Assembly (NCBI GenBank): GCA_938017765.1
Contig: CALIJH010000074.1
Location: 1-36,558, forward strand
Source: an uncultured Leptotrichia sp.
Lineage (GTDB): Bacteria > Fusobacteriota > Fusobacteriia > Fusobacteriales > Leptotrichiaceae
Length of the DNA stretch: 36,558 nucleotides
Reading direction: 5' to 3'
This document shows positions 1 to 5,277 of this stretch, piece by piece (positions within the stretch are counted from its first letter, which is position 1; each line of letters opens with the position of its first letter). Position numbers and translations under genes: made by a program. Below the pieces are notes generated by a model. That model searched no databases. It worked only from the letters and a program-made list of their open reading frames with translations, and was not told the DNA's origin.

Positions 1-251
1 ATCCTTAAAAAGTAAAGCCTTAAATTCTTATCCCAATAAAATCTGTCAATAATATCTTCAAAGTATGTTTCAGGTTTATACGAGTTTTTCATATCCATGT
101 AAGGAATGGAAAATTCTTTAAATTTATAGTAATTAATGAATTTCATTTTATTAATAGCTTTATTCTCATCTTTAAATTGCATTCCTCTACTTTTAAGAAG
201 TTCAATCTGCTCTTCGTATGTTAAATGAGTACCGCAATATTCAATTTTCAT
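1..251 (-). CDS. abiF: AbiF/AbiD-like abortive infection protein (Abi_2, HEPN), 5' part only
   Basis: The gene starts at 251 on the minus strand (MKIEYCGTHLTYEEQIELLK...) and runs off the left edge, leaving 83 N-terminal residues. The pattern LTYEEQIELLKSRG, then INYYKFKEFSIPYM, then ETYFEDIIDRFYWDKNLRLYF is characteristic of the Abi_2 family (AbiD/AbiF). These are HEPN-fold, predicted RNA-cleaving phage-exclusion proteins; the catalytic RxxxxH motif normally lies further downstream and is not visible here. An AAGGAG ribosome-binding site is at 258-263. A consensus promoter and a short hairpin RNA precede the gene, the usual AbiF arrangement. In a prophage such a gene is typically a moron that blocks superinfecting phages. 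The family call is firm; AbiF rather than AbiD rests mainly on the upstream RNA. Confidence 0.8.
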   Translation of the reverse strand, partial: MKIEYCGTHLTYEEQIELLKSRGMQFKDENKAINKMKFINYYKFKEFSIPYMDMKNSYKPETYFEDIIDRFYWDKNLRLYFLR

Positions 252-264
252 TATTTTCTCCTTA

Positions 265-328
265 AAAATGAAAACCCCTACGTAGGCCGGAACCTTGCAT
301 CATTTAAGATACTGTAGGGGTATTGATA
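265..328 (-). ncRNA. abiF-type RNA: short hairpin RNA upstream of abiF
   Basis: Between the promoter and the abiF start, the transcript contains an 8-bp stem, ACCCCTAC (321-314) with GTAGGGGT (281-274). It closes a loop of about 32 nt that holds a GC-rich GGTTCCGGCC stretch, and a T-rich run follows, so it may act as a partial terminator. A conserved 'abiF RNA' upstream of Abi_2 genes is known from comparative RNA-motif surveys, and AbiF-associated RNAs have been proposed to act as antitoxins. Membership in that motif is inferred from position and shape, not from a covariance search. The 5' end is estimated from the promoter and the 3' end from the T-run. Confidence 0.65.
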
Positions 329-334
329 TAATTT

Positions 335-363
335 ATTATACCCTGGAAAGGTTTAATTGTCAA
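335..363 (-). promoter_or_regulatory. sigma70 promoter for the abiF RNA and gene
   Basis: Reading leftward, a perfect -35 TTGACA (363-358), a 17-nt spacer and a perfect -10 TATAAT (340-335) lie just upstream of the hairpin RNA. It is one of the best sigma70 consensus promoters in the window and indicates strong, independent expression in the lysogen. Confidence 0.85.
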
Positions 364-422
364 TAATTTTTTATCGGCCGTATTTATTTCCTTAAAATTA
401 TTTTGTCAAGTTAGACAGCTTA

Positions 423-506
423 CTATATTCCATCCAAATTAATAGGAAGTTCTTCTGGGATATATGGTTTTGGTATATTAATGTCATTAAAGTCAATATT
501 TATTTT
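423..506 (-). pseudogene. short remnant ORF, possibly a Fic N-terminal fragment with a lost start codon
   Basis: On the minus strand a 27-codon open stretch ends at a TAG at 425-423. It reads (I)NIDFNDINIPKPYIPEELP and then INLDGI. An AGGAG lies about 7 nt upstream of an ATA codon (503-501), exactly where an ATG would be expected, so the start looks mutated (ATG to ATA). The peptide resembles the YIPEELPI-type opening of some Fic/DOC proteins, but that match is from memory and weak. It may equally be the tail of another degraded gene. No other feature is evident in 364-556. Confidence 0.3.
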
Positions 507-556
507 TTATCTCCTAAAACAATAGTTTTGTAATTTTTTTTATTTTTTTACACAAC

Positions 557-616
557 TTTTTATAGATTTATTATCTCGAGATTTCTTATTTTTATAGATT
601 TACTGTCTCGAGATTA
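557..616. repeat. tandem pair of 28-bp direct repeats with a TCTCGAGA palindrome
   Basis: Positions 557-584 and 589-616 are 28-bp copies that differ at three positions, spaced 32 bp start to start. Each carries TTTTTATAGATTTA and a TCTCGAGA palindrome. The second copy overlaps the stop codon of the minus-strand gene ending at 614, so the pattern looks like a duplication of the sequence at that gene's 3' end. The role is unknown: protein-binding site or slippage duplication. Confidence 0.7.
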
Positions 617-898
617 GTATTCTTCAAATCCGTTATAGAATTCACATGAAATTATTTCAAAATTACCTTCGTCAACTACAGGATATTCATAGCAACATTC
701 AGGGTATTCTCTGTATTTAATAGAAAATTCATTTCCGTCACTGTCTTCACCGCTTATCCAGTGTGTCACTTTTTGTCCCATAGAGTCGTCACGATAAATT
801 GATGTATCAGCATCAGAGTCGTATCTCACTTCAGATAAATTTACTTCAAAAATTTCTTCAGTATCCAAATTTTTTAATGTTAAATTTTTAATAGACAT
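614..898 (-). CDS. hypothetical acidic protein, 94 aa
   Basis: The protein begins MSIKNLTLKNLDTEEIFEVN and is acidic throughout, with a run of Asp/Glu/Tyr and two adjacent Cys (PECCYEYP) near residue 67. It has no membrane segment or signal peptide and I do not recognise a family. A strong AAGGAGGA site lies about 7 nt before the ATG at 898. It sits downstream of the Excalibur and repressor genes on the same strand, so it is probably expressed in the lysogen as an accessory gene. The stop codon lies inside the right-hand copy of a 28-bp direct repeat. Confidence 0.7.
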   Translation of the reverse strand: MSIKNLTLKNLDTEEIFEVNLSEVRYDSDADTSIYRDDSMGQKVTHWISGEDSDGNEFSIKYREYPECCYEYPVVDEGNFEIISCEFYNGFEEY

Positions 899-921
899 TG
901 TAATTGTTTCCTCCTTTCTTT

Positions 922-1155
922 TTATTTTGATTCACAGGCAATCCCGTCATTATCTCTGTCAAGATTTGGACTGTATCCTGGTTCTCCTCTTTTCATATCT
1001 GAATACCCTGCAGCTCTTGCATCCTTACAGCTTCTAAACTTAACAGCTGAACTTCCGGAAGTCTTTTTAACTTTTTTCTTTACTGCTCCTGTCATAGGGA
1101 GCGATAGAATAACCCATCCTAATAAAATTGCCAATAATACTTTTCTACTTTTCAT
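922..1155 (-). CDS. secreted Excalibur calcium-binding domain protein, 77 aa
   Basis: Residues 1-24 form a signal peptide or membrane anchor (KSRK followed by a hydrophobic LLAILLGWVILSLP stretch, no lipobox Cys). A lysine-rich linker follows, and residues about 40-77 are an Excalibur domain: FRSCKDARAAGY, GEPGYSPNLDRDNDGIACE. The DRDNDGIAC loop is the EF-hand-like calcium site and the two Cys are the conserved disulfide pair. Excalibur domains occur on secreted or surface proteins, often with nucleases; here the domain stands alone. AGGAGG lies about 8 nt before the ATG at 1155. It could be a lysogenic-conversion or superinfection-exclusion factor, which is inference. Confidence 0.85.
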   Translation of the reverse strand: MKSRKVLLAILLGWVILSLPMTGAVKKKVKKTSGSSAVKFRSCKDARAAGYSDMKRGEPGYSPNLDRDNDGIACESK

Positions 1156-1241
1156 AAACTTTTCCTCCTATATTTTAAATTTTTGTTGCATAACTTTTTA
1201 TTTATAAATATTTTTTTAACTCATTCAGCGTGATATTTTTT

Positions 1242-1862
1242 TTAGCTTTGGGTAACTACAAAACGGCAAATTGAAATTAAAACAGTCATGTTGGAATCTA
1301 CAATTAGATTTGGTGCCGAATTATCAAAAGGTAAAAATATAGGACTCATAACACCTTGTGCATATTTTAATCTACCAATATAATATCTATTAAAGTTATA
1401 GCTATAAACGAGTACTATTAGATTATTATTTTTAATATCAGTCATATCATATTGTAACAAGCTTGAATCTGTAAATCTGTCAAAAATAAAAACAGTTTTC
1501 ACGTCAATAAAAGTTTTTTCAGAAGACATAAAATTGTAGGTATATCTTATTTTGTCATAGCCATCAATAAAATCAGTGATACCAAAACTAGAATCTGGGA
1601 ATCCTGATTGTATTCGAGTTAAAGCTCCTGAATGATTCAAAGTATGAAGTGCACTGTTTTGGTTTTTGGTGTTCACTCCATATACTATACTTTCTACACT
1701 AGTACCCAGTATATTAGCCACAGCTCCTACTTTAGATATGCCAGGATCTATTTCATTCCAACGCCTGATAGAACCGTTTGATAATCCCGCACGAAATTCA
1801 ACTTCTTTAATAGTTAAATTTTTTAAATTTGCTAAATACACTATATTGTCATATAAGTTCAT
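1242..1862 (-). CDS. CI-like phage repressor with N-terminal HTH, 206 aa
   Basis: Residues about 1-62 form an XRE-type helix-turn-helix (LTIKEVEFRAGLSNGSIRRW, then VGAVANILGTSVESIVYG). The C-terminal half (IVLVYSYNFNRYYIGRL ... FLPFDNSAPNLIV) looks like a diverged S24/LexA-type fold, but I see no clear Ser-Lys catalytic pair, so RecA-induced self-cleavage is doubtful. The gene is transcribed leftward, divergent from the Cro-like gene at 2166, the standard lysogeny-switch layout. The start at 1862 has a GAGGTG site 7 nt upstream. Such a repressor would occupy operators in 1863-2165 and silence the rightward promoter at 1931-1958. Induction may instead rely on the Rha-type antirepressor at 3079. 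Confidence 0.8.
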   Translation of the reverse strand: MNLYDNIVYLANLKNLTIKEVEFRAGLSNGSIRRWNEIDPGISKVGAVANILGTSVESIVYGVNTKNQNSALHTLNHSGALTRIQSGFPDSSFGITDFIDGYDKIRYTYNFMSSEKTFIDVKTVFIFDRFTDSSLLQYDMTDIKNNNLIVLVYSYNFNRYYIGRLKYAQGVMSPIFLPFDNSAPNLIVDSNMTVLISICRFVVTQS

Positions 1863-1930
1863 GTTTCACCTCTTTTATTTAGAAAAAAATCTAATTTTAG
1901 AAAATATTATAATTTAATAATCTTTTTCTA

Positions 1931-1958
1931 TTGACTTTTTATAAAAAAGTGGTATAAT
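1931..1958 (+). promoter_or_regulatory. rightward early promoter
   Basis: TTGACT (1931-1936), a 16-nt spacer and TATAAT (1953-1958) direct transcription toward the Cro-like and early genes. It lies 69 bp from the repressor start, in the divergent control region, so it is the probable target of repression. A leader of about 200 nt separates it from the first gene at 2166. Confidence 0.75.
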
Positions 1959-1992
1959 AATTTTATGAATATCTTGGCGGATTAATTCATAA

Positions 1993-2138
1993 AAATGTAC
2001 CAGCTTTTTTATTATGGTTTGAGAATTTTTTATAATCGTTATATTATTTTGCATATTTTAGAAAATATGTACATTTTTAAATTCGAAAATATAAGCGTTT
2101 TTATTCTCAAACATATTATACCCTTAATTGGTACATTT
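1993..2138. repeat. 146-nt nested inverted repeat in the early leader
   Basis: Several nested inverted repeats are centred near 2060: AAATGTACCA (1993-2002) with TGGTACATTT (2129-2138); GTTTGAGAAT (2017-2026) with ATTCTCAAAC (2103-2112); CATATTTT (2052-2059) with AAAATATG (2062-2069). Together they form one long imperfect stem-loop filling most of the gap between the early promoter and the Cro-like gene. It could be a structured leader or attenuator, operator sites, or a short MITE-like insertion with terminal inverted repeats. I see no direct target-site duplication. Confidence 0.6.
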
Positions 2139-2165
2139 GTCAATATTTTTAAAGGAGGTTTAGAT

Positions 2166-2366
2166 ATGGGAAATTTGGAATTTGAAATATCTGTAAAAAC
2201 TGCTTTGCTAAAACGTAGGTTAAGAAATACTGATTTAGCCAATATGATAGGTGTGAGTGAGTCATATCTATCAGATATATTGAAAGGGAACAGAAAAGCA
2301 GAACACCACAGGAAAAAGATTTGTGAAGTTTTAGATTTAGACTATAAAGAAAGCGAGGAAATTTAA
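2166..2366 (+). CDS. Cro-like HTH regulator, 66 aa
   Basis: The start is the ATG at 2166, 7 nt after an AAAGGAGG site; longer in-frame extensions upstream run through the inverted-repeat leader and are not credible. The protein is almost entirely one XRE helix-turn-helix: VKTALLKRRLRNTDLANMIG then VSESYLSDILKGNRK. It is the first rightward gene after the divergent repressor, the position of Cro, and would counteract the repressor or autoregulate the early promoter. Its last codons (KESEEI, stop) lie within a 26-bp sequence that is repeated at 3056. Confidence 0.8.
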   Translation: MGNLEFEISVKTALLKRRLRNTDLANMIGVSESYLSDILKGNRKAEHHRKKICEVLDLDYKESEEI

Positions 2367-2369
2367 ATG
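2344..2369 (+). repeat. left copy of a 26-bp direct repeat flanking a moron
   Basis: This 26-bp stretch (ATAAAGAAAG, C or T, GAGGAAATTTAAATG) recurs at 3056-3081 with one mismatch. It covers the last codons of the Cro-like gene (KESEEI, stop) plus the next start codon. The right copy keeps the same six codons and stop although no gene precedes it, so the segment between looks inserted or duplicated. Confidence 0.75.
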
Positions 2370-2384
2370 AAGGAGAGTGAGAGA

Positions 2385-2555
2385 ATGGAAGAAATCGTGG
2401 GATTGATAAAAAAGAATTATTTAAAAAAAGATGAAGATATAGAAAATTTAACAATCTTAATAGATATTAAAAAAGAGAACGGTATAACTCGTGGTATTCT
2501 AATAACTTTACCTTCAAAGAATAACTCCTTCTTGGAGTTGATAAGAAAAGTTTAA
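2385..2555 (+). CDS. small hypothetical early protein, 56 aa
   Basis: The protein begins MEEIVGLIKKNYLKKDEDIE and ends NSFLELIRKV; it is lysine- and glutamate-rich with a short beta-prone middle (ILIDIKKENG, RGILITLPS). I chose the ATG at 2385 because an AAGGAG lies 9 nt upstream. An in-frame ATG at 2367, directly after the stop of the Cro-like gene, is an alternative and would add six residues. No family is recognised. Its 3' third overlaps the convergent gene ending at 2467 by 89 nt, which lowers confidence in one of the two. Confidence 0.5.
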   Translation: MEEIVGLIKKNYLKKDEDIENLTILIDIKKENGITRGILITLPSKNNSFLELIRKV

Positions 2556-2994
2556 AATTATTAGAGCCTTTAAAACAAGGGAATCTGAAGCTAATTTGGA
2601 TAGTGTCGTAAGGCTCTATTCTAAGTGGTATTTTGGCAATAGTTTCAGGTGGAAGATAAGTAAATTTGTTCTCTTCCAACTTAATTTCAATTGGAGTAAA
2701 AGTAAAATTATTATCGTGAAAAACTTTAGTATGGTTTTTAATATAAACCTCGTCAATTGTAATTGGAAAAGATGATGAATTACTTATTTTTAGTGAAATG
2801 ACAGCTGCTTTTTCAGAATCATATTCTTTAGATTCTAGGTCTTTCATATAAAAATAATAAGAGTGGGGTATTAATTTGAAGATTAATTTTGGGGTATAGA
2901 ACTTATACACCAAATAATTAATAAATAAAGCTATGACACTAATGGTTAAACTTAAAACACTGATTAATGAATTTATGTCAATAGTATTTTTCAT
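2467..2994 (-). CDS. single-pass membrane protein with beta-rich domain, 175 aa (moron)
   Basis: One transmembrane helix lies near residues 8-31 (SLISVLSLTISVIALFINYL). A 145-residue soluble part follows whose alternating strands (AAVISLKISNSSSFPITIDEVYI, read as two short pieces) suggest an Ig-like or CARDB-like beta sandwich. No family is assigned. The gene runs against the early operon, has an AGGAGG site before the ATG at 2994 and its own extended -10 promoter, and is bracketed by a 26-bp direct repeat, all hallmarks of a lysogen-expressed moron. A role at the membrane, for example superinfection exclusion, is inference. The 3' end overlaps the small rightward gene at 2385-2555. Confidence 0.65.
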   Translation of the reverse strand: MKNTIDINSLISVLSLTISVIALFINYLVYKFYTPKLIFKLIPHSYYFYMKDLESKEYDSEKAAVISLKISNSSSFPITIDEVYIKNHTKVFHDNNFTFTPIEIKLEENKFTYLPPETIAKIPLRIEPYDTIQISFRFPCFKGSNNFKLFLSTPRRSYSLKVKLLEYHELYRSLF

Positions 2995-3021
2995 GATAAT
3001 TCCTCCTGTTTTTTTAGAGAT

Positions 3022-3030
3022 ATTATATCA
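3022..3030 (-). promoter_or_regulatory. extended -10 promoter for the leftward moron
   Basis: Reading leftward, TGATATAAT (3030-3022) is an extended -10 element (TGnTATAAT) upstream of the gene starting at 2994. The -35 region is poor (TTTAAT at about 16 nt), which extended -10 promoters tolerate. Confidence 0.55.
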
Positions 3031-3055
3031 TGGAAATACAAAAATTAAACAAAAA

Positions 3056-3081
3056 ATAAAGAAAGTGAGGAAATTTAAATG
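3056..3081 (+). repeat. right copy of the 26-bp direct repeat
   Basis: This copy is identical to 2344-2369 except at one base. It contains the ribosome-binding site (GTGAGGA) and start codon of the antirepressor gene. Upstream codons AAA GAA AGT GAG GAA ATT TAA would be the tail of a Cro-like gene that is not there, consistent with insertion of the 2370-3055 segment. Confidence 0.75.
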
Positions 3082-3705
3082 TACGAAATTTCAAATGTAA
3101 ATGGAATGAGTAGTTTAGAAATTGCAGAAATTGTGGGAAAGGAACACAATAAAATTTTGAGAGACATCAGAGATGAAGTTGAAAAGCTTGAAAAACAGGG
3201 CATTAGAGCCGAAGCCATTTTTGGACTGGGCGAATATTTGGACAAAAACAATCAGAAAAGACCTATGTACATCCTTACAAGGGAAGGAGTGCTACAGTTA
3301 GCAGCAAGATACAGTGCAGTAGTGAGATTCAGGCTGATTGAAAAAGTAACCGTTCCAGGAAATTCGGTATCAGTACCTCATCAATTGCTGGCACAGGCAC
3401 AATACCTTGTCGATGTGGAGAACAGGCTGAGCACTGTTGAAGGTAGCATGGCGGGACTACAGAAAGGAATATCGAGGCTCGAACATAATGAGAGAAGGGC
3501 GGTAACAAGCAACCATTTAACGGTAATAGCCTACGCAAATATGAAAGGTATTAATCCTGGTTCATACAACTCCAGTTCTATAGGAAGAAAGGCAACTAAA
3601 CTTTGCAGGGACAGAGGACTGTTGACAGGAACGGTTGTGGATAGTAAATATGGGCTTATTAACACATATCCCCTGGAAATTCTGGATGAAGTATTTTTCA
3701 GTTAA
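3079..3705 (+). CDS. Rha-type phage antirepressor/regulatory protein, 208 aa
   Basis: The N-terminal ~95 residues match the Rha family: MSSLEIAEIVGKEHNKILRD, then an acidic helix, YLDKNNQKRPMYILTREGVL and QLAARYSAVVRFRLIEK. A short coiled-coil linker (AQAQYLVDVENRLSTVEG) follows. The C-terminal ~70 residues (LTVIAYANMKGINPGSYNSS ... GRKATKLCRDRG ... YGLINTYPLEILDEVF) are a module shared by many Firmicute and Fusobacterial antirepressors. The protein probably binds DNA or the repressor to promote lytic growth. GTGAGGA precedes the ATG. Codon and base usage are slightly more GC-rich than in the flanking genes, in line with modular exchange. Confidence 0.8.
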   Translation: MYEISNVNGMSSLEIAEIVGKEHNKILRDIRDEVEKLEKQGIRAEAIFGLGEYLDKNNQKRPMYILTREGVLQLAARYSAVVRFRLIEKVTVPGNSVSVPHQLLAQAQYLVDVENRLSTVEGSMAGLQKGISRLEHNERRAVTSNHLTVIAYANMKGINPGSYNSSSIGRKATKLCRDRGLLTGTVVDSKYGLINTYPLEILDEVFFS

Positions 3706-3729
3706 ACGCGAAAGGACGGTGATTAAGGA

Positions 3730-3903
3730 ATGGATAAGAAAGAAATAGTTAAAAAAATCAAGGAGTCGGAAAATGTGAAAGTGTATGACTGCGGAATTTA
3801 TGCCGGTTTTGATGCAGAAATATTAAGAAAGTATACGGATGAAAAGACACCCGTAAAACTTCCTGATAATTATCTGCTGATTGTTCTGGAAAAAGATCTG
3901 TAA
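3730..3903 (+). CDS. small hypothetical protein, 57 aa
   Basis: The ATG is at 3730 and the ORF reads MDKKEIVKKIKESENVKVYD through LPDNYLLIVLEKDL, stop 3901-3903. A GGACGG stretch lies about 12 nt upstream and AAGGA directly abuts the ATG, so the ribosome-binding site is not ideal. Composition is normal for a compact alpha/beta early phage protein; no family is recognised. The 3' end overlaps the convergent YozE-like gene by 34 nt. Confidence 0.55.
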   Translation: MDKKEIVKKIKESENVKVYDCGIYAGFDAEILRKYTDEKTPVKLPDNYLLIVLEKDL

Positions 3904-4097
3904 ATCTTTTTAAACTCTTTAATATCTTCTCTGTGCCCATGCATGGCCAGCTGAAATTCGACATAACGGGTTAGACGTTCCTCATCGTCAGTATCAGGAA
4001 ACTTTTTATCCCTCAGCATGTCATTGGCCAGGTCACTGCATATGTCATCGGATTTGATATATTTAGATGTCTTTAACCAGTCTAAAAATTTACTCAT
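3870..4097 (-). CDS. YozE-like (SAM-like fold) small protein, 75 aa
   Basis: The sequence has the YozE pattern: FLDWLKTSKYIKSDDICSDL with ANDMLRDKKFPDTDDEERLT and then RYVEFQLAMHG, ending in a basic helix (IKEFKKIYRSF). YozE proteins are short alpha-helical DNA-associated proteins of unknown function, common in Firmicute genomes and phages. A perfect AAAGGAGGTG lies before the ATG at 4097, and a TATAAT box (4127-4122) with a weak TTTCGA -35 suggests its own promoter. Like the gene at 2467-2994 it opposes the early operon and behaves as a moron. Confidence 0.65.
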   Translation of the reverse strand: MSKFLDWLKTSKYIKSDDICSDLANDMLRDKKFPDTDDEERLTRYVEFQLAMHGHREDIKEFKKIYRSFSRTISR

Positions 4098-4168
4098 GCG
4101 GAAACACCTCCTTTCAGAAATATTATACCCTGAAAGGATAAAAATCGAAACGAAAGGATCTTGGAAAT

Positions 4169-4417
4169 ATGAAAAAAAATACTCTAACCGTAAAAGAATG
4201 TGCTGAATTTATTGAAAAGTCTCAACAGGCAGTGCGAATAGGACTGCAAAGAGGGGCCTTTAAATTCGGAACCGCAATTCAGACAATACCACCTACCCCC
4301 TCAAGACCAAGGGGCGGATGGGACTACCATATACCTCGCGTAGCAGTAGAACGCTATATGGGGATAAGCTACGAAAAATTTTTAAAGGAAAAGGAGAGTG
4401 ATATAAATGGATTTTAA
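4169..4417 (+). CDS. excisionase-like HTH DNA-binding protein, 82 aa
   Basis: LTVKECAEFIEKSQQAVRIG followed by LQRGAFKFGTAIQTIP and a C-terminal YHIPRVAVERYMG is the winged/MerR-type helix-turn-helix found in small Firmicute phage DNA-binding proteins annotated as excisionase-like or HTH_17. It probably binds phage DNA as a regulator or recombination accessory factor. GAAAGGATC lies about 12 nt before the ATG. No integrase gene is in the window to pair it with, so an excisionase role is only a possibility. Confidence 0.7.
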   Translation: MKKNTLTVKECAEFIEKSQQAVRIGLQRGAFKFGTAIQTIPPTPSRPRGGWDYHIPRVAVERYMGISYEKFLKEKESDINGF

Positions 4418-4490
4418 GAAAATAATGAGTTCTCAGACAATTCTGACTCGTAAACAAACAAAAGAAATTATAGAAAAAGGAGAGAAATAA
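4407..4490 (+). CDS. 27-aa mini-ORF
   Basis: MDFKKIMSSQTILTRKQTKE then IIEKGEK. It has a good AAAGGAGAG site 6 nt upstream, overlaps the previous gene by 11 nt and shares TAATG with the next. Its own 3' end supplies the AAAGGAGAG site of the following gene, so it may serve mainly as a translational coupler. No homologue is recognised. Confidence 0.45.
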   Translation: MDFKKIMSSQTILTRKQTKEIIEKGEK

Positions 4491-4732
4491 TGAATAAAAG
4501 AATAATATTCCAACTATTTGGCTTAGCACTATTTTTAGCAGTAGCAGTTTTAGCTGTAAATCTTGCAATGAAAAATGCGACACCGGCAAAAGGATTTAAA
4601 ATAAAGATTAAAGAAGTAGTCTATGAAACTGACGGCTATATAATAGATGGTGAATACATTGTATTTACTGATGAATTCGGCAGAGAGGTAGAAGTTCATA
4701 AAAATTTTGTAAATGTTGAGGAGGTGAAATAA
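4490..4732 (+). CDS. small membrane-anchored protein, 80 aa
   Basis: An N-terminal transmembrane helix (IIFQLFGLALFLAVAVLAVN, residues about 5-24) precedes a short beta-rich domain (FKIKIKEVVYETDGYIIDGE, YIVFTDEFGREVEVH). AAAGGAGAG lies 6 nt before the ATG, which overlaps the stop of the mini-ORF. It belongs to the early operon. Function unknown; a membrane-located early protein could act in exclusion or host takeover. Confidence 0.65.
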   Translation: MNKRIIFQLFGLALFLAVAVLAVNLAMKNATPAKGFKIKIKEVVYETDGYIIDGEYIVFTDEFGREVEVHKNFVNVEEVK

Positions 4733-5004
4733 TGGATAATCTGGATTGGCAGGACTGTATTGAGATGGCAATATATGTCATAAAAAGATGGGAACGGAAA
4801 AGAAATAAGAACAGAATATGGCCGAAAATTGAGATAACCCCTGATTACATCAATGTGTGGTTTCATAAAGGTAAGAATATGCCGCCTGAACTTTTCTGCA
4901 TTGATAAAGATGTCAGTTATAAAGAAGCGGAAAATATATTTAAGAAAGTACATAAGTTTATGGACAAAAAAAGTGCCGACAATGGCAATGTCGACAATAT
5001 ATAA
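4732..5004 (+). CDS. hypothetical early protein, 90 aa
   Basis: Begins MDNLDWQDCIEMAIYVIKRW and contains WPKIEITPDYINVWFHKG and a lysine-rich C-terminal helix. It overlaps the preceding gene by 1 nt (ATAATGG) and has GAGGTG upstream. Soluble, mixed alpha/beta, Trp-rich for its size. No family recognised; position suggests a small early regulator or host-interaction protein. Confidence 0.65.
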   Translation: MDNLDWQDCIEMAIYVIKRWERKRNKNRIWPKIEITPDYINVWFHKGKNMPPELFCIDKDVSYKEAENIFKKVHKFMDKKSADNGNVDNI

Positions 5005-5046
5005 AAACAATCAACTAATTATATCATTAAGAAAGGAAAAATGCAA

Positions 5047-5277
5047 ATGGTTGAATATATAAAAAAAGACGTAAGAAGTGCAATTAAAAGTGCAACATCC
5101 ATATTCATTTATCAAAAAGAAGGGTACCCTGTTATTATTCTACACCCTGAAAAAGCACAAAATTGGACTAATTTTATAAAAGAAGGGATTAGAACGAAAG
5201 AATTTAATAAATTAATTCTTTATCATAAAAATGGTGGGAGAACAGAAATAGAGGTACGGGATCATTATGCAGTATAA
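5047..5277 (+). CDS. small hypothetical protein, 76 aa
   Basis: Begins MVEYIKKDVRSAIKSATSIF and has a compact alpha/beta pattern (GYPVIILHPEKAQNWTNFIK ... KLILYHKNGG). The ATG at 5047 sits 8 nt after AAAGGA; an ATG at 5041 in the same frame would add two residues. It overlaps the downstream helicase gene by 11 nt, so the two are translationally coupled. No family recognised. Confidence 0.6.
   Translation: MVEYIKKDVRSAIKSATSIFIYQKEGYPVIILHPEKAQNWTNFIKEGIRTKEFNKLILYHKNGGRTEIEVRDHYAV

Noticed and set aside
1666..1917. 83-codon plus-strand frame overlapping the repressor
   Set aside because: It is antisense to the CI-like repressor, lacks a ribosome-binding site and runs into the divergent promoter region.
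2523..2539. AACTCC/GGAGTT hairpin as a bidirectional terminator
   Set aside because: The stem is short, lies inside the coding sequence of two overlapping genes and has no T-run directly after it.
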